Below are positions 54,186 through 62,830 of a stretch of DNA of 64,000 nucleotides, piece after piece (positions within the stretch are counted from its first letter, which is position 1; every line of letters starts with the position of its first letter). The translations under genes were made by a program, and so were the position numbers. The stretch spans positions 1 through 64,000 of the forward strand of contig NZ_AMZB01000119.1 in the NCBI RefSeq assembly GCF_000313755.1. The letters are read 5' to 3'. The DNA is from Pseudomonas nitroreducens TX1 (GTDB lineage Bacteria; Pseudomonadota; Gammaproteobacteria; Pseudomonadales; Pseudomonadaceae). The notes under the pieces are model-generated. The model was not told the origin of the DNA, did no database searches, and was given only the letters and a program-made list of their open reading frames with translations.

Positions 54186-55175
54186 ATGAAGATTCTGGTC
54201 ACCGGAGCCAGCGGGTTCATTGGCGGGCGTTTCGCCCGTTTTGCCCTGGAGCAGGGGCTGGCGGTACGGGTGAACGGACGGCGCGAAGAATCGTTGCAGC
54301 CGCTGGTGGCGCGCGGTGCCGAGTTCATGGCTGGCGACCTGTCGGACCCGGCGCTGGTGCGTGCGCTGTGCCGCGATGTCGACGCCGTGGTGCATTGCGC
54401 CGGCGCGGTGGGTGTATGGGGCAGCCACGATTACTTCCACCAGGCCAACGTGGTGATGACCGAGTCCATCGTCGAGGCGTGCCTGAAGCAGAAGGTGCGC
54501 CGCCTGGTACACCTGTCGTCGCCGTCGATCTACTTCGATGGCCAGTCCCATGTCGGTATCACCGAGCAGCAGGTGCCCAAGCGCTTCGCCAACCACTATG
54601 GCTCGACCAAGTACCAGTCCGAACTGGTCGCCCTCGGTGCCCAGGAGTTCGGTCTGGAAGTGCTGGCGCTGCGTCCGCGCTTCGTCACCGGCGCCGGCGA
54701 CACCAGCATCTTCCCGCGGATGATCGCCGCGCACCGCAAGGGCCGCCTGCGAATCATCGGTCAGGGCCTGAACAAGGTGGATTTCACCAGTATCCAGAAC
54801 CTCAACGACGCGCTGTTCGCCAGCCTGATGGGGGGGGACGAGGCGCTCGGCCAGGCCTACAACATCAGCAATGGCCAGCCGCTGCCACTGTGGGACGTGG
54901 TCAACTATGTGCTGCGCCGACTGGACATGCAGCCGGTGGAGCGGCACATGTCCTACGCCCTCGCCTATAACCTGGCGCTGCTCAACGAGAGCGTGTGCAA
55001 GCTCCTGCCGGGCCGCCCGGAGCCGACCCTGCATCGCCTGGGCATGGCGGTCATGGCCAAGGACTTCTCCCTGGACATCTCCCGCGCCCGCCAGTACCTC
55101 GACTACGACCCGCAGAACAGCCTGTGGGATGCGCTGGACGAGTTCTGCGACTGGTGGCGGTTGCGCGAAGCCTGA
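54186..55175 (+). CDS. NAD-dependent epimerase/dehydratase (extended SDR)
   Basis: A 329-residue extended SDR with TGASGFIGGRFARF near the start and the catalytic YGSTKYQSE (Tyr and Lys) around residue 140. It resembles 3-beta-hydroxysteroid-dehydrogenase/isomerase-like members. ATG 54186 chosen because MKILVTGASG is the family start. Substrate unknown. It is divergent from the previous gene. Confidence 0.9.
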   Translation: MKILVTGASGFIGGRFARFALEQGLAVRVNGRREESLQPLVARGAEFMAGDLSDPALVRALCRDVDAVVHCAGAVGVWGSHDYFHQANVVMTESIVEACLKQKVRRLVHLSSPSIYFDGQSHVGITEQQVPKRFANHYGSTKYQSELVALGAQEFGLEVLALRPRFVTGAGDTSIFPRMIAAHRKGRLRIIGQGLNKVDFTSIQNLNDALFASLMGGDEALGQAYNISNGQPLPLWDVVNYVLRRLDMQPVERHMSYALAYNLALLNESVCKLLPGRPEPTLHRLGMAVMAKDFSLDISRARQYLDYDPQNSLWDALDEFCDWWRLREA

Positions 55176-55183
55176 CTCAGGCT

Positions 55184-55241
55184 CGCTGAACCGCTGAACC
55201 GCTGAACCGCTGAACCGCTGAACCGCTGAACCGCTGAACCG
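55184..55241. repeat. Eight-base tandem repeat (cgctgaac, about 7 copies)
   Basis: The unit cgctgaac repeats without interruption for 58 bases, directly after the SDR gene and before a 'gtaggagcgg' repeat. Copy number is likely variable by slippage. It lies outside coding sequence, so no phase variation of a protein is implied. Confidence 0.9.
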
Positions 55242-55335
55242 TAGGAGCGGATCTTATCCGCGAACCGGCCGTCAGGCCGGTGGTGCAGGATGGCACCGCT
55301 ACCGCGGTGATCGCGGAGAAGCTCCGCTCCTACGG
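55241..55335. repeat. 'gtaggagcgg' repeat with internal imperfect hairpin
   Basis: gtaggagcggatcttatccgcg ... tcgcggagaagctccgctcctac, with a central ccggccgtcaggccgg stem. It abuts the tandem repeat and reaches to the start of the next (minus) gene's end. Confidence 0.75.
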
Positions 55336-55348
55336 AAGCATCGCGGCC

Positions 55349-55642
55349 TCAGCGCGCAGGGCGCGCACCGCCACGCAACGGCCCTGAATACTGTTGCTCG
55401 CCAGCGCCCTGCATCGGCAGGAAGCTCGGCTCCTGCACCATGCGGGGCAGCTTCACACCGCTCAGCTCGCCGAGGCGTTCGCCCAGCTGGCGCGTTTCTT
55501 CGCATGCTGAGTCGGTGCAGGCGCGCAGCATTCGCTCGATGGCGTCGCTCTGCTGGTAATGGATTTCCAGTGCCTGTTCTTCACGCAGGCGGCGACGCAG
55601 TTCACGCATGCAATCCAGGATGGCCTTGTTGAGTTCGATCAC
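55349..55642 (-). CDS. Small helical protein of unknown function
   Basis: A 97-residue protein starting with GTG at 55642, chosen because GGAGG lies seven bases upstream; longer frames have no ribosome site. It is helical with two cysteines (CMRELRRRL, CTDSACEETR) and a Gly/Arg-rich tail (GPLRGGARPAR). No family recognised. Confidence 0.7.
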   Translation of the reverse strand: MIELNKAILDCMRELRRRLREEQALEIHYQQSDAIERMLRACTDSACEETRQLGERLGELSGVKLPRMVQEPSFLPMQGAGEQQYSGPLRGGARPAR

Positions 55643-55893
55643 CCGACTTCCTCCCCCGCGAAGGGCGCCAGAGCGGCGCCAAGTGCCAGGAGCGGGAGCA
55701 AGGGGCGTGCCACGATGTCGCAAAGCCACTATTGGCGGGTCGCCTGGGGAACTGCGACCTCCGTCACGGGTCTTCTGTGCGCCGACGAGGTGCGTGACGC
55801 CCTGTGATGGCACGCTGCCCTGAAGCGTCACGCGAACGGATATACTGCGCCTTGCGCAGGCAACACGCCGCTTTATCCCCACAGGTTCATTCC

Positions 55894-56733
55894 ATGCGTA
55901 ACGACACGTTCGACGAATTCGATGATGTGCCCCACCTGTCCACCGACGCCGCCGACCGCGACGAGTTCGGACATCACCCGCGCCGCGTGGTCGAACCCAG
56001 CGGGCGCCCCGTGCGCCAGCCGGTGAAGCGTGGCGGCGGGACCGGAGCGCTGTGGGCGCTGGTCGCGGCCATGGCCATCGCGCTGGCGGGTGTCGGCTGG
56101 TGGAGCCACCAGCAATTGATGCTAATGGAACAGCAACTGATCGCCACCCAGGAAAGCTTCGCCAAGATCAGCGAGGAAGCCGCCGGTCGCCTGGATGACA
56201 TCCGCGGCAAGTTCGTCGCCAATGAATCCAACGTCATGTCCGACCGTGAGGCGCTCAAGCTGCAGGTCAAGCAGCTGCAGGCGCGTCTCGCCGAGCAGGC
56301 CAAGATGCAGCAGGCCTCGCTGTCGGAGTTCGATGGCGCCCAGGGCAAGCGCCTGGCGCAGGTCAGCGCCGATCTCAAGGCCCAGCAGGAAAGCGCCGCG
56401 CTGCTGATGTCGCAGCTCGACGTCAAGCTCAAGTCCATCACCGACGAGCAGGCCAAGTTCAAGAACGTGCAGGCTGATCTGGCCGCCGCCAACCAGCAGA
56501 TCCAGGCGCTGAACACCGAGATCGCCAACCTGAAGAAGCAGGGCAACCAGAGTCAGGCGATCAAGAGCATGCAGGATGACCTGATGCTGCTGCGGGCCGA
56601 GGTCGACGGCCGCCAGGGCCAGGCCAGCAACGATACCAAGGAGTTCGACGTGTTTCGCATCCAGGTGATGCGCAACATCAATACCCTGCAGCAGCAGGTA
56701 CAGAACCTCCAGCAGCAACTCAGCGCCCGCTGA
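55894..56733 (+). CDS. Single-pass membrane protein with periplasmic coiled coil
   Basis: A 279-residue protein: an acidic cytoplasmic head, one membrane helix (ALWALVAAMAIALAGVGWW, about residues 52-70), then about 200 residues of almost continuous coiled coil (heptads such as KLQVKQLQARLAEQAKMQQ). No enzymatic motif. It may tether or space envelope components. ATG 55894; a 30-residue upstream extension lacks a ribosome site. Confidence 0.85.
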   Translation: MRNDTFDEFDDVPHLSTDAADRDEFGHHPRRVVEPSGRPVRQPVKRGGGTGALWALVAAMAIALAGVGWWSHQQLMLMEQQLIATQESFAKISEEAAGRLDDIRGKFVANESNVMSDREALKLQVKQLQARLAEQAKMQQASLSEFDGAQGKRLAQVSADLKAQQESAALLMSQLDVKLKSITDEQAKFKNVQADLAAANQQIQALNTEIANLKKQGNQSQAIKSMQDDLMLLRAEVDGRQGQASNDTKEFDVFRIQVMRNINTLQQQVQNLQQQLSAR

Positions 56734-56746
56734 CCCGCCACACCTG

Positions 56747-56782
56747 AAAAGCCCTCGCACCGAAAGGTCCGGGGGCTTTTTG
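56747..56782 (+). terminator. Terminator after coiled-coil gene
   Basis: AAAAGCCC...GGGGGCTTTTT with an imperfect stem and T-tract, 14 bases after the stop. Confidence 0.75.
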
Positions 56783-56868
56783 TTGGCCATCCCTCTTTTG
56801 GGGTAGTGATGGCAATTCTTGTCTTGAATCAGTTTCAGGACCGGCTTCGAGGCGAATAATCGCAAACA

Positions 56869-56887
56869 AATGAGAGTTATTCCGATT
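56869..56887 (+). promoter_or_regulatory. Fur-box-like site upstream of feoA
   Basis: AATGAGAGTTATTCCGATT agrees at 14 of 19 positions with AATGAGAATGATTATCATT-type Fur boxes. It lies 37 bases before the feoA ATG, a natural position for iron repression of ferrous uptake. Confidence 0.5.
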
Positions 56888-56923
56888 CTCTCTTTGTTCG
56901 CTCATTCCTCCGGAGGCTACCCC

Positions 56924-57151
56924 ATGCACGATCTTCAAGCGCACCGCCGGTACCGCATCGCGGCCTACCGGCCCGGGATCGGTGCTGCCTTCCGCCAGCG
57001 GCTGTTTTCCATGGGGCTGTTACCTGGCGCCGAATTGAGGGTGCGCCGCGTGGCGCCGCTGGGCGACCCGGTGCAGGTCGATACCCGCCAGTGCAGCCTG
57101 GTGCTGCGCCGCCGCGACCTGGCTTTCCTCCAGCTCGAAGCGCAGGACTGA
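56924..57151 (+). CDS. feoA: Ferrous iron transport protein FeoA
   Basis: A 75-residue SH3-like protein needed for FeoB-mediated Fe2+ uptake. The conserved RQRLFSMGLLPGAELRVRRVAPLGDPVQV core is visible. ATG 56924 has GGAGG seven bases before it and lies six bases before feoB. Confidence 0.95.
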   Translation: MHDLQAHRRYRIAAYRPGIGAAFRQRLFSMGLLPGAELRVRRVAPLGDPVQVDTRQCSLVLRRRDLAFLQLEAQD

Positions 57152-57157
57152 TCCCTC

Positions 57158-59452
57158 ATGGACGAACTGCGCATCGGCCTGATCGGCAACCCCAATGCGG
57201 GCAAGACCACTCTGTTCAACCAGCTCACCGGCTCGCGCCAGCGGGTGGGCAACTGGGCTGGCGTCACCGTGGAGCGCAAGGAAGGCAGCTTCCGCACTGC
57301 GCGGCACAACGTGCGCCTGGTGGACCTGCCCGGCACCTATTCGCTGACCACGCTGTCGACCCAGGCCTCGCTGGACGAGCAGATCGCCCGGCGCTGCATC
57401 GTCGATGGCGAGGTGGAGGTGCTGGTCAACGTGGTGGACGCCACCAACCTGGAACGCAACCTCTACCTCACCGTGCAGCTGCGCGAGATGGGCCTGCCCT
57501 GCGTGGTGGCGCTGAACATGCTCGACATCGCTCGCACCCAGGGCCTGAACATCGATCGCGAGGCGCTGGCGCGAGAGCTGGGTTGCCCGGTGGTGCCGCT
57601 GGTGTCGACTCGGGGCGAAGGCATCGACGCGCTGAAGGACGCCATCGATGCCGTGGGTGCCCAGCCTCCCTTGCAGGTGCCGTATCCCGCAGCACTGCGC
57701 AACGCCGTTACTCAGCTGCTGCCAACGGATGCGCCGCCAACTCAGGCGTGGATGGCTTTATTGGCGCTGGAAGGCGACCTGCACAGCGCCCGCCAGCTCA
57801 AGCTCGACCCGGCGAGCCTGCTGGCCGCGCGCGATGCAATCCGCTGCGCCTGTGGAGAGGACCCGGAACTGCTGCTGGTGGATGCGCGCTACCGGCTGAT
57901 CGGCGACCTCTGCGAGCGCGCCAGCAACCACCGCGAAGCCTCGCCGCACCGCCTGACCCAGATGCTCGACCACGTCGCGCTGAACCGCTGGCTGGGCATC
58001 CCGGTGTTCCTGTTCGTCATGTACCTGATGTTCTTCTTCGCCATCACCCTGGGCGGAGCGCTGCAGCCAATCTTCGACCAGGGCTCCTCTGCACTCTTCA
58101 TCGACGGCATCCAGTGGCTGGGCGCCCGTACTGGCGCGCCGGACTGGCTGACCGCGCTGCTGGCCCAGGGCCTGGGCGGCGGCATCAACGCGGTGCTGCC
58201 GCTGATCCCGCAGATAGGCCTGATGTACCTGTTCCTCGCCCTGCTGGAAGACTCCGGCTACATGGCCCGCGCGGCCTTCGTCATGGACCGCCTGATGCAG
58301 GCCCTCGGCCTGCCGGGCAAATCCTTCGTGCCGCTGATCGTCGGCTTCGGCTGCAACGTGCCGTCAATCATGGGCACCCGCACCCTGGATAACCCGCGCG
58401 AACGCCTGATGACTTCGATGATGGCGCCGTTCATGTCCTGCGGCGCGCGGCTGGCGATCTTCGCCGTGTTCGCCGCGGCCTTCTTCGGCCAGAACGGCGC
58501 GCTGGCGATCTTCTCGCTGTACTTGCTGGGCATAGTCGTGGCGGTGCTGACCGGCCTGCTGCTCAAGCACACGCTGATGCGCGGCGAGGCCTCGCCCTTC
58601 GTCATGGAACTGCCGCTGTACCACGTGCCGCACCTGCGCAGCCTGCTGCTGCAGACCTGGACGCGCCTGCGCGCCTTCATCGTCCGCGCCGGCACCGTGA
58701 TCATCCTGGTCAGCCTGGTGATTGGCGGCCTGAACAGCGTCACCCTCGACGGTCGTCCGGTGCAGGGCGACATCGCCGACTCGGCCCTGTCCAGTCTCAG
58801 CCACAAGGTCACGCCGCTGCTCAAACCCATGGGCGTGCACGAGGACAACTGGCAGGCCACGGTCGGCCTGGTCACCGGCGCGCTGGCCAAGGAAGTGGTG
58901 GTCGGCACGTTGAACACCCTTTACACCGCCGAGCACATCCAGGGCGAAGCCTTCGATGCCGACGGCTACGACCTCTGGGGCCAGCTGAAACAGGCCGGAG
59001 TGGACACGCTGGATGGCCTTCGCGACTCGTTCAGCCTAAGCGTGCTGGCCAACCCGGTGGCCGCGAGCATGGCCGACGGCGAGATGGAGGAGGGCTCCAT
59101 GGGCACCTTCGCAGCCAAGTTCGGTAGTCCCTTGGCCGCCTACAGCTATCTGGTGTTCGTGCTGCTCTACGTGCCCTGCGTGGCGACCCTGGGCGCACTG
59201 ACCCGCGAGAGCGGTCGCGGCTGGATGACCTTTGCCGTGTTCTGGGGCCTCAACGTGGCCTACTCGCTGGCGACCCTCTGCTACCAGGTGTTCAGCTTCG
59301 CCGAGCATCCGCAGTACAGCACGGTGGCCATCGGCCTGGTGCTGGCGTTCAACCTGGGGCTGTTCCTGATCCTGCGCTGGGTCGGCCGGCGCGGTCTGGA
59401 GTTGGACGGCGAGCGTGACCTGCGTTCGGCCCCGGCGGGGAGCTGCCACTGA
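57158..59452 (+). CDS. feoB: Ferrous iron transporter FeoB
   Basis: A 764-residue membrane GTPase. The N-terminal G domain shows G1 GNPNAGKT (residues 10-17), G3 DLPGTYSL and G4 NMLD. It is followed by the GDI-like helical part and a membrane domain with Gate motifs (FVPLIVGFGCNVPSIMGTRT and the second GTLNTLYT region). It imports Fe2+ across the inner membrane. Its stop overlaps the feoC start by TGATG. Confidence 0.97.
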   Translation: MDELRIGLIGNPNAGKTTLFNQLTGSRQRVGNWAGVTVERKEGSFRTARHNVRLVDLPGTYSLTTLSTQASLDEQIARRCIVDGEVEVLVNVVDATNLERNLYLTVQLREMGLPCVVALNMLDIARTQGLNIDREALARELGCPVVPLVSTRGEGIDALKDAIDAVGAQPPLQVPYPAALRNAVTQLLPTDAPPTQAWMALLALEGDLHSARQLKLDPASLLAARDAIRCACGEDPELLLVDARYRLIGDLCERASNHREASPHRLTQMLDHVALNRWLGIPVFLFVMYLMFFFAITLGGALQPIFDQGSSALFIDGIQWLGARTGAPDWLTALLAQGLGGGINAVLPLIPQIGLMYLFLALLEDSGYMARAAFVMDRLMQALGLPGKSFVPLIVGFGCNVPSIMGTRTLDNPRERLMTSMMAPFMSCGARLAIFAVFAAAFFGQNGALAIFSLYLLGIVVAVLTGLLLKHTLMRGEASPFVMELPLYHVPHLRSLLLQTWTRLRAFIVRAGTVIILVSLVIGGLNSVTLDGRPVQGDIADSALSSLSHKVTPLLKPMGVHEDNWQATVGLVTGALAKEVVVGTLNTLYTAEHIQGEAFDADGYDLWGQLKQAGVDTLDGLRDSFSLSVLANPVAASMADGEMEEGSMGTFAAKFGSPLAAYSYLVFVLLYVPCVATLGALTRESGRGWMTFAVFWGLNVAYSLATLCYQVFSFAEHPQYSTVAIGLVLAFNLGLFLILRWVGRRGLELDGERDLRSAPAGSCH

Positions 59453-59721
59453 TGGCCACGGCAATCGCAGTGCGCAACCTGCTCGGCGAAATGGGCGAGG
59501 CGGATGTACCGACCCTGGCCCGGCGCCTGGGTGCTTCCAAGGCGCTGCTCGAAGCATTGCTGGAGCGGCTGCTGGCGATGGGCGTGGTGGAAAAGGTTGC
59601 CCCTGAGCCAGCGGCCTGCGGGAGTTGCAAGGGCTGTGCGGAGGTGACGCGATGCTCGACGACGGGGTATCGGTTGTCGTCGAGAAGCACTGTTGCGCCG
59701 CTGCGCTGGAGTTTTACGTAG
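59452..59721 (+). CDS. feoC: FeoC-like small regulator
   Basis: An 89-residue winged-helix protein (TAIAVRNLLGEMGEADVPTLARRLGASKALLEALLERLLAMGVVEKV) with a four-cysteine wing (CGSCKGCAEVTRC) suited to an Fe-S cluster, which may tune FeoB stability. The last residues and its TAG stop fall at the edge of a 'gtagggcg' repeat (59718-59788), so the native C-terminus may have been replaced by repeat insertion. Confidence 0.9.
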   Translation: MATAIAVRNLLGEMGEADVPTLARRLGASKALLEALLERLLAMGVVEKVAPEPAACGSCKGCAEVTRCSTTGYRLSSRSTVAPLRWSFT

Positions 59722-59788
59722 GGCGCATAACCCGGAACGGGTTATCCGCCGCAATGGCGGATAACGCCTGAGGCGTTAGGCGCCCTAC
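59718..59788. repeat. 'gtagggcg...cgccctac' repeat overlapping the feoC stop
   Basis: Third copy of the element at 32810 and 42450. Its first bases GTAG contain the feoC stop codon. The inside holds the complementary words gggttatccgcc and ggcggataacgcc. Confidence 0.85.
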
Positions 59789-59806
59789 AGGTAGGCACCG
59801 GAGTGG

Positions 59807-59836
59807 AAAAGGGCGCCTGCAAGAAGGCGCCTTTTT
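59807..59836. terminator. Bidirectional terminator between feoC and xenB
   Basis: AAAAGGGCGCC, an eight-base loop, GGCGCCTTTTT. It lies 22 bases past the xenB stop on the minus strand and after feoC on the plus strand. Confidence 0.85.
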
Positions 59837-59857
59837 CGTTGGCGCTGCTACCGGCGC

Positions 59858-60907
59858 TTACAGGCGCGGGTAGTCCAGGTAGCCGACCGGGCCCTTGGCA
59901 TAGAAGGTTTCCGGGTGCGGCTCGTTCCAGGCGGCGCCTTTCTGCAGGCGGGTCACCAGGTCAGGGTTGGCGATGAACGGGATGCCGAAGGCCACTGCGT
60001 CGGCCTTGCCGCTCTCCAGCCACTGGGTGGCGGTTTCCTGGGTGAAGCGCTCGTTGGCGATGTACACGCCGCCGAAGATTTCCTTCAGTTTCGGGCCGAT
60101 GCTGTCGTCAGCGGCTTTCTCGCGGGTGCAGATGAACGCCACGCCACGCTTGCCCAGTTCGCGGGCTACGTAGCCGAAGGTGGCCAGCGGGTCGGCGTCG
60201 CCCATGTCGTGGGAGTCCATGCGCGGCGCCAGGTGCACGCCAACGCGGCCGGCGCCCCACACCTCGATGGCGGCGTCGGTGACTTCCAGCAGCAGGCGGG
60301 CGCGGTTCTCGATGGAACCGCCGTACTGGTCGGTGCGCTGGTTGGTGCTGCTCTGCAGGAACTGGTCGAGCAGGTAGCCGTTGGCACCGTGGATTTCCAC
60401 GCCGTCGAAACCGGCGGCCTTGGCGTTCTCGGCGCCCTGGCGGTAGGCCTCGACGATGTCGGCGATCTCTTCGGTTTCCAGGGCGCGCGGGGTGACGAAC
60501 TCCTTGATCGGACGCACCAGGCTGACGTGACCGGCCGGCTTGATGGCACTCGGCGCTACCGGGGTTTCACCGTTCAGGTAGAGCGGGTCGGAGATGCGGC
60601 CCACGTGCCACAGCTGCAGCATGATGCGGCCGCCGTTGGCGTGCACGGCTTTGGTAACGTTGGTCCAGCCGCGGACCTGGTCTTCGGACCAGATGCCGGG
60701 GGTGTCCGGGTAGCCCACCCCCATCGGGGTCACCGAGGTGGCCTCGCTGAGGATCAGGCCGGCGTCGGCGCGCTGGGTGTAGTACTCGGCCATCAGCGCG
60801 TTCGGCACTCGGCCTTCGTCGGCGCGGCAGCGGGTCAGCGGGGCCATGACGATACGGTTGGGCAGTTCCAGGTCACCGATGACGATGGGGTCGAAAAGCG
60901 TGGTCAT
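59858..60907 (-). CDS. xenB: Old Yellow Enzyme family xenobiotic/ene reductase
   Basis: A 349-residue FMN-dependent ene-reductase. His173 and Asn176 (EIHGANGYLLDQF) are the substrate-binding pair, and NRIVMAPLTRCRAD and NQRTDQYGGSIENRARLLLEV are family blocks. It reduces nitro-esters, nitroaromatics and activated alkenes using NADPH. XenB of P. putida/P. fluorescens is the closest recognised type, and the gene sits at PA4356. It is grouped with an MFS gene and an ArsR regulator, suggesting electrophile-induced control. Confidence 0.93.
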   Translation of the reverse strand: MTTLFDPIVIGDLELPNRIVMAPLTRCRADEGRVPNALMAEYYTQRADAGLILSEATSVTPMGVGYPDTPGIWSEDQVRGWTNVTKAVHANGGRIMLQLWHVGRISDPLYLNGETPVAPSAIKPAGHVSLVRPIKEFVTPRALETEEIADIVEAYRQGAENAKAAGFDGVEIHGANGYLLDQFLQSSTNQRTDQYGGSIENRARLLLEVTDAAIEVWGAGRVGVHLAPRMDSHDMGDADPLATFGYVARELGKRGVAFICTREKAADDSIGPKLKEIFGGVYIANERFTQETATQWLESGKADAVAFGIPFIANPDLVTRLQKGAAWNEPHPETFYAKGPVGYLDYPRL

Positions 60908-60937
60908 TGCGTTACTCCGGGGCGTGAGGGTGGAGGA

Positions 60938-62101
60938 TCAATCGAGGACGGGTTGCGTCTGGTTGGGCTTGCTGCTGAAGGCGATCATCACCGCGATCAG
61001 CGCGAGTACGGAGAGCACGGCGCCGGCCAGCGGCACGCGGGTCAGGCCCAGGCCGTGGTCGATGACGCTGCCGCCGACCCACGCACCGATGGCGTTGCCG
61101 ACGTTGAAGGCGCCGATGTTCAGGGTGGCGACGAGGTTGGGTGCGGCACCGCCGACACGGACCACGTTGACCTGCAGGGCCGGCACCGCAGCGAAGGCGG
61201 CAGCGGCCCAGATAAAGAGGGTGATCTCGGCCGGAATCAGCGAAGCGCTGGTCCAGCTCAGGACGGTGGAAACCAGCGCCATGGTGGCAAACACGCCGGC
61301 CAGGGTCGTGCCCAGGCGCCAGTCGGCGAGGCGGCCGCCGAGGATGTTGCCCAGGGTCAGGCCAAGGCCGATCAGCACCAGGCTCCAGGTGATGCCGCGC
61401 GGCGAGACCTGGGTGACTTCGCCCAACAGCGGTGCGACATAGGTGAACAACGCGAAGACGGCGGCGGAGAACAGCACCGTGGTGCCCAGCGCCAGCCACA
61501 GCGGACCGTTGCGCAGCGCGGCGACTTCCTTGCGCATGTCTACAGCTTCTTCATCGTGCCTCTTCGGCAGCACGCTCCACAGACCGATCAGCGCGAACAC
61601 GCCGATCAAGGTGACCGCCCAGAACGGCGAGCGCCAGCCCGCGATCTGGCCCAACGCGGTGCCGGCCGGTACGCCGAGCACATTGGCCAGGGTCAGGCCG
61701 GTGAACATCAGCGCCACGGCGGACGCCTTGCGATTGGCCGGCACCAGGCTGGCGGCGACCACCGAGCCGATGCCGAAGAAGGCGCCGTGGCACAGTGCGG
61801 TGATGATCCGCGCCAGCATCAGCAGGCCGTAGTTGGCGGCCACCGCGCAGAGCAGGTTGCCGAGGATGAAGATGCCCATGAGCATCAGCAGCGCGGTCTT
61901 GCGCGGCAGGCGGGCGGTGAGCAGGGCCATGATCGGCGCGCCGATGGCGACGCTGAAGGCATAGCCGCTGACCAGCCAGCCGGCGGCGGGGATGCTCACG
62001 GAGAGATCGCCCGCGACCTCGGGCAGCAGGCCCATGATCACGAATTCCGTGGTGCCGATGGCAAACGCGGACAAAGCGAGGACGAGAAGCGAAGTGGGCA
62101 T
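60938..62101 (-). CDS. MFS efflux transporter (DHA1, AraJ/YdhP-like)
   Basis: A 387-residue twelve-helix MFS drug/sugar efflux protein with the motif A-like segment ALLTARLPRKTALLMLM and ITALCHGAFFGIGSVVAASL. It lies 30 bases upstream of xenB on the same strand, so both are probably one transcript under the ArsR protein. Confidence 0.9.
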   Translation of the reverse strand: MPTSLLVLALSAFAIGTTEFVIMGLLPEVAGDLSVSIPAAGWLVSGYAFSVAIGAPIMALLTARLPRKTALLMLMGIFILGNLLCAVAANYGLLMLARIITALCHGAFFGIGSVVAASLVPANRKASAVALMFTGLTLANVLGVPAGTALGQIAGWRSPFWAVTLIGVFALIGLWSVLPKRHDEEAVDMRKEVAALRNGPLWLALGTTVLFSAAVFALFTYVAPLLGEVTQVSPRGITWSLVLIGLGLTLGNILGGRLADWRLGTTLAGVFATMALVSTVLSWTSASLIPAEITLFIWAAAAFAAVPALQVNVVRVGGAAPNLVATLNIGAFNVGNAIGAWVGGSVIDHGLGLTRVPLAGAVLSVLALIAVMIAFSSKPNQTQPVLD

Positions 62102-62147
62102 GCGCCTGCTCCTGGAGAATGGGATTGTCTTGGCTGGCAGTAGCCGG

Positions 62148-62477
62148 TTAAAGCGCTTCGCTCAGGTGGCGAACAAAGGCCTGGATGGTCTCTTCATTGC
62201 GTTTGAAGAAGTTCCACTGGCCGACTTTTCGACTGGTCACCAGGCCCGCGCGCTGGAGGGTGGCCAGATGCGCGGAAACGGTGGATTGCGATAGACCGGT
62301 GCGCTGGTCGAACTTGCCGGCGCAGACGCCGATCTCGAAGGATTGGTGCTCCTGCTCGACGAAGTAGCGCTCCGGGTCCTTTAGCCAATGCAGCATGTCG
62401 CGCCGCACCGGATGGGCCAGGGCCTTGAAGATTTCGTCGAGGTCGATGCCAGGATCGAGAGTGGGTTGTTCAGTCAT
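62148..62477 (-). CDS. ArsR-family transcriptional regulator
   Basis: A 109-residue winged-helix repressor: ALAHPVRRDMLHWLKD at the head and the recognition part GLSQSTVSAHLATLQRAGLVTSRKVGQWNFFKRN. One cysteine (GVCAGKFDQ) could sense electrophiles or metals, but the CxC metal site of true ArsR is absent. ATG 62477 or 62486 is possible. It heads the ArsR-MFS-xenB group. Confidence 0.9.
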   Translation of the reverse strand: MTEQPTLDPGIDLDEIFKALAHPVRRDMLHWLKDPERYFVEQEHQSFEIGVCAGKFDQRTGLSQSTVSAHLATLQRAGLVTSRKVGQWNFFKRNEETIQAFVRHLSEAL

Positions 62478-62486
62478 GGGGCACAT

Positions 62487-62533
62487 CGGTATATCGCGTT
62501 GGGACGAACTATATATCGGTCAAAAACGATATG
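62487..62533. promoter_or_regulatory. Repeated ATATCG words before the ArsR gene, candidate operator
   Basis: ATATCG occurs at 62491-62496 and 62513-62518, and its complement CGATAT at 62527-62532. The pair at 62513/62527 forms an inverted repeat. ArsR-type dimers bind such AT-rich palindromes over their own promoter. Confidence 0.5.
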
Positions 62534-62635
62534 AATTCGTTTGGCGCGATAGTAATGATCGACACCCGTGATAGTAAGCGTGCAAGGGCGTCCGGAGGAG
62601 CAACCTTCTCTCCTGGGGCGCCGTGCCAAGCGTAT

Positions 62636-62753
62636 CCCTCTCCCTAACCCTCTCCCTGAAGGGAGAGGGGACCGTTCGGAGCAGGATGCCTCCACGGTTT
62701 CAGCTGGCACGTTCAGCTCCCTCTCCCTTCAGGGAGAGGGCGGGGGAGAGGGG
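62636..62753. repeat. REPIN-like doublet, copy 3
   Basis: Two CCCTCTCCCT/AGGGAGAGGG palindromes about 50 bases apart with the spacer gaccgttcggagcaggatgcc, which matches the inverted spacer of copy 2. It fills most of the gap between the ArsR and phosphodiesterase genes. Confidence 0.85.
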
Positions 62754-62830
62754 CGCTCCTGCTAAGAGCTTTGCGGAGGAGCGGCATGGTGTTTTCAGGT
62801 TGGCCACGGTTCCGCGCTAAGCTGATCGGC

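Noticed and set aside
55184..55241. Possible CRISPR-like array
   Set aside because: The repeat is eight bases with no spacers and no cas genes are nearby.
56824..56840. FNR/Anr-like word TTGAATCAGTTTCAG before feoA
   Set aside because: The second half does not match ATCAA; only the Fur-like site nearby was kept.
59915..62143. 742-codon plus-strand open frame
   Set aside because: It is antisense to xenB and the MFS gene, which have full family motifs; such frames are common in high-GC DNA.
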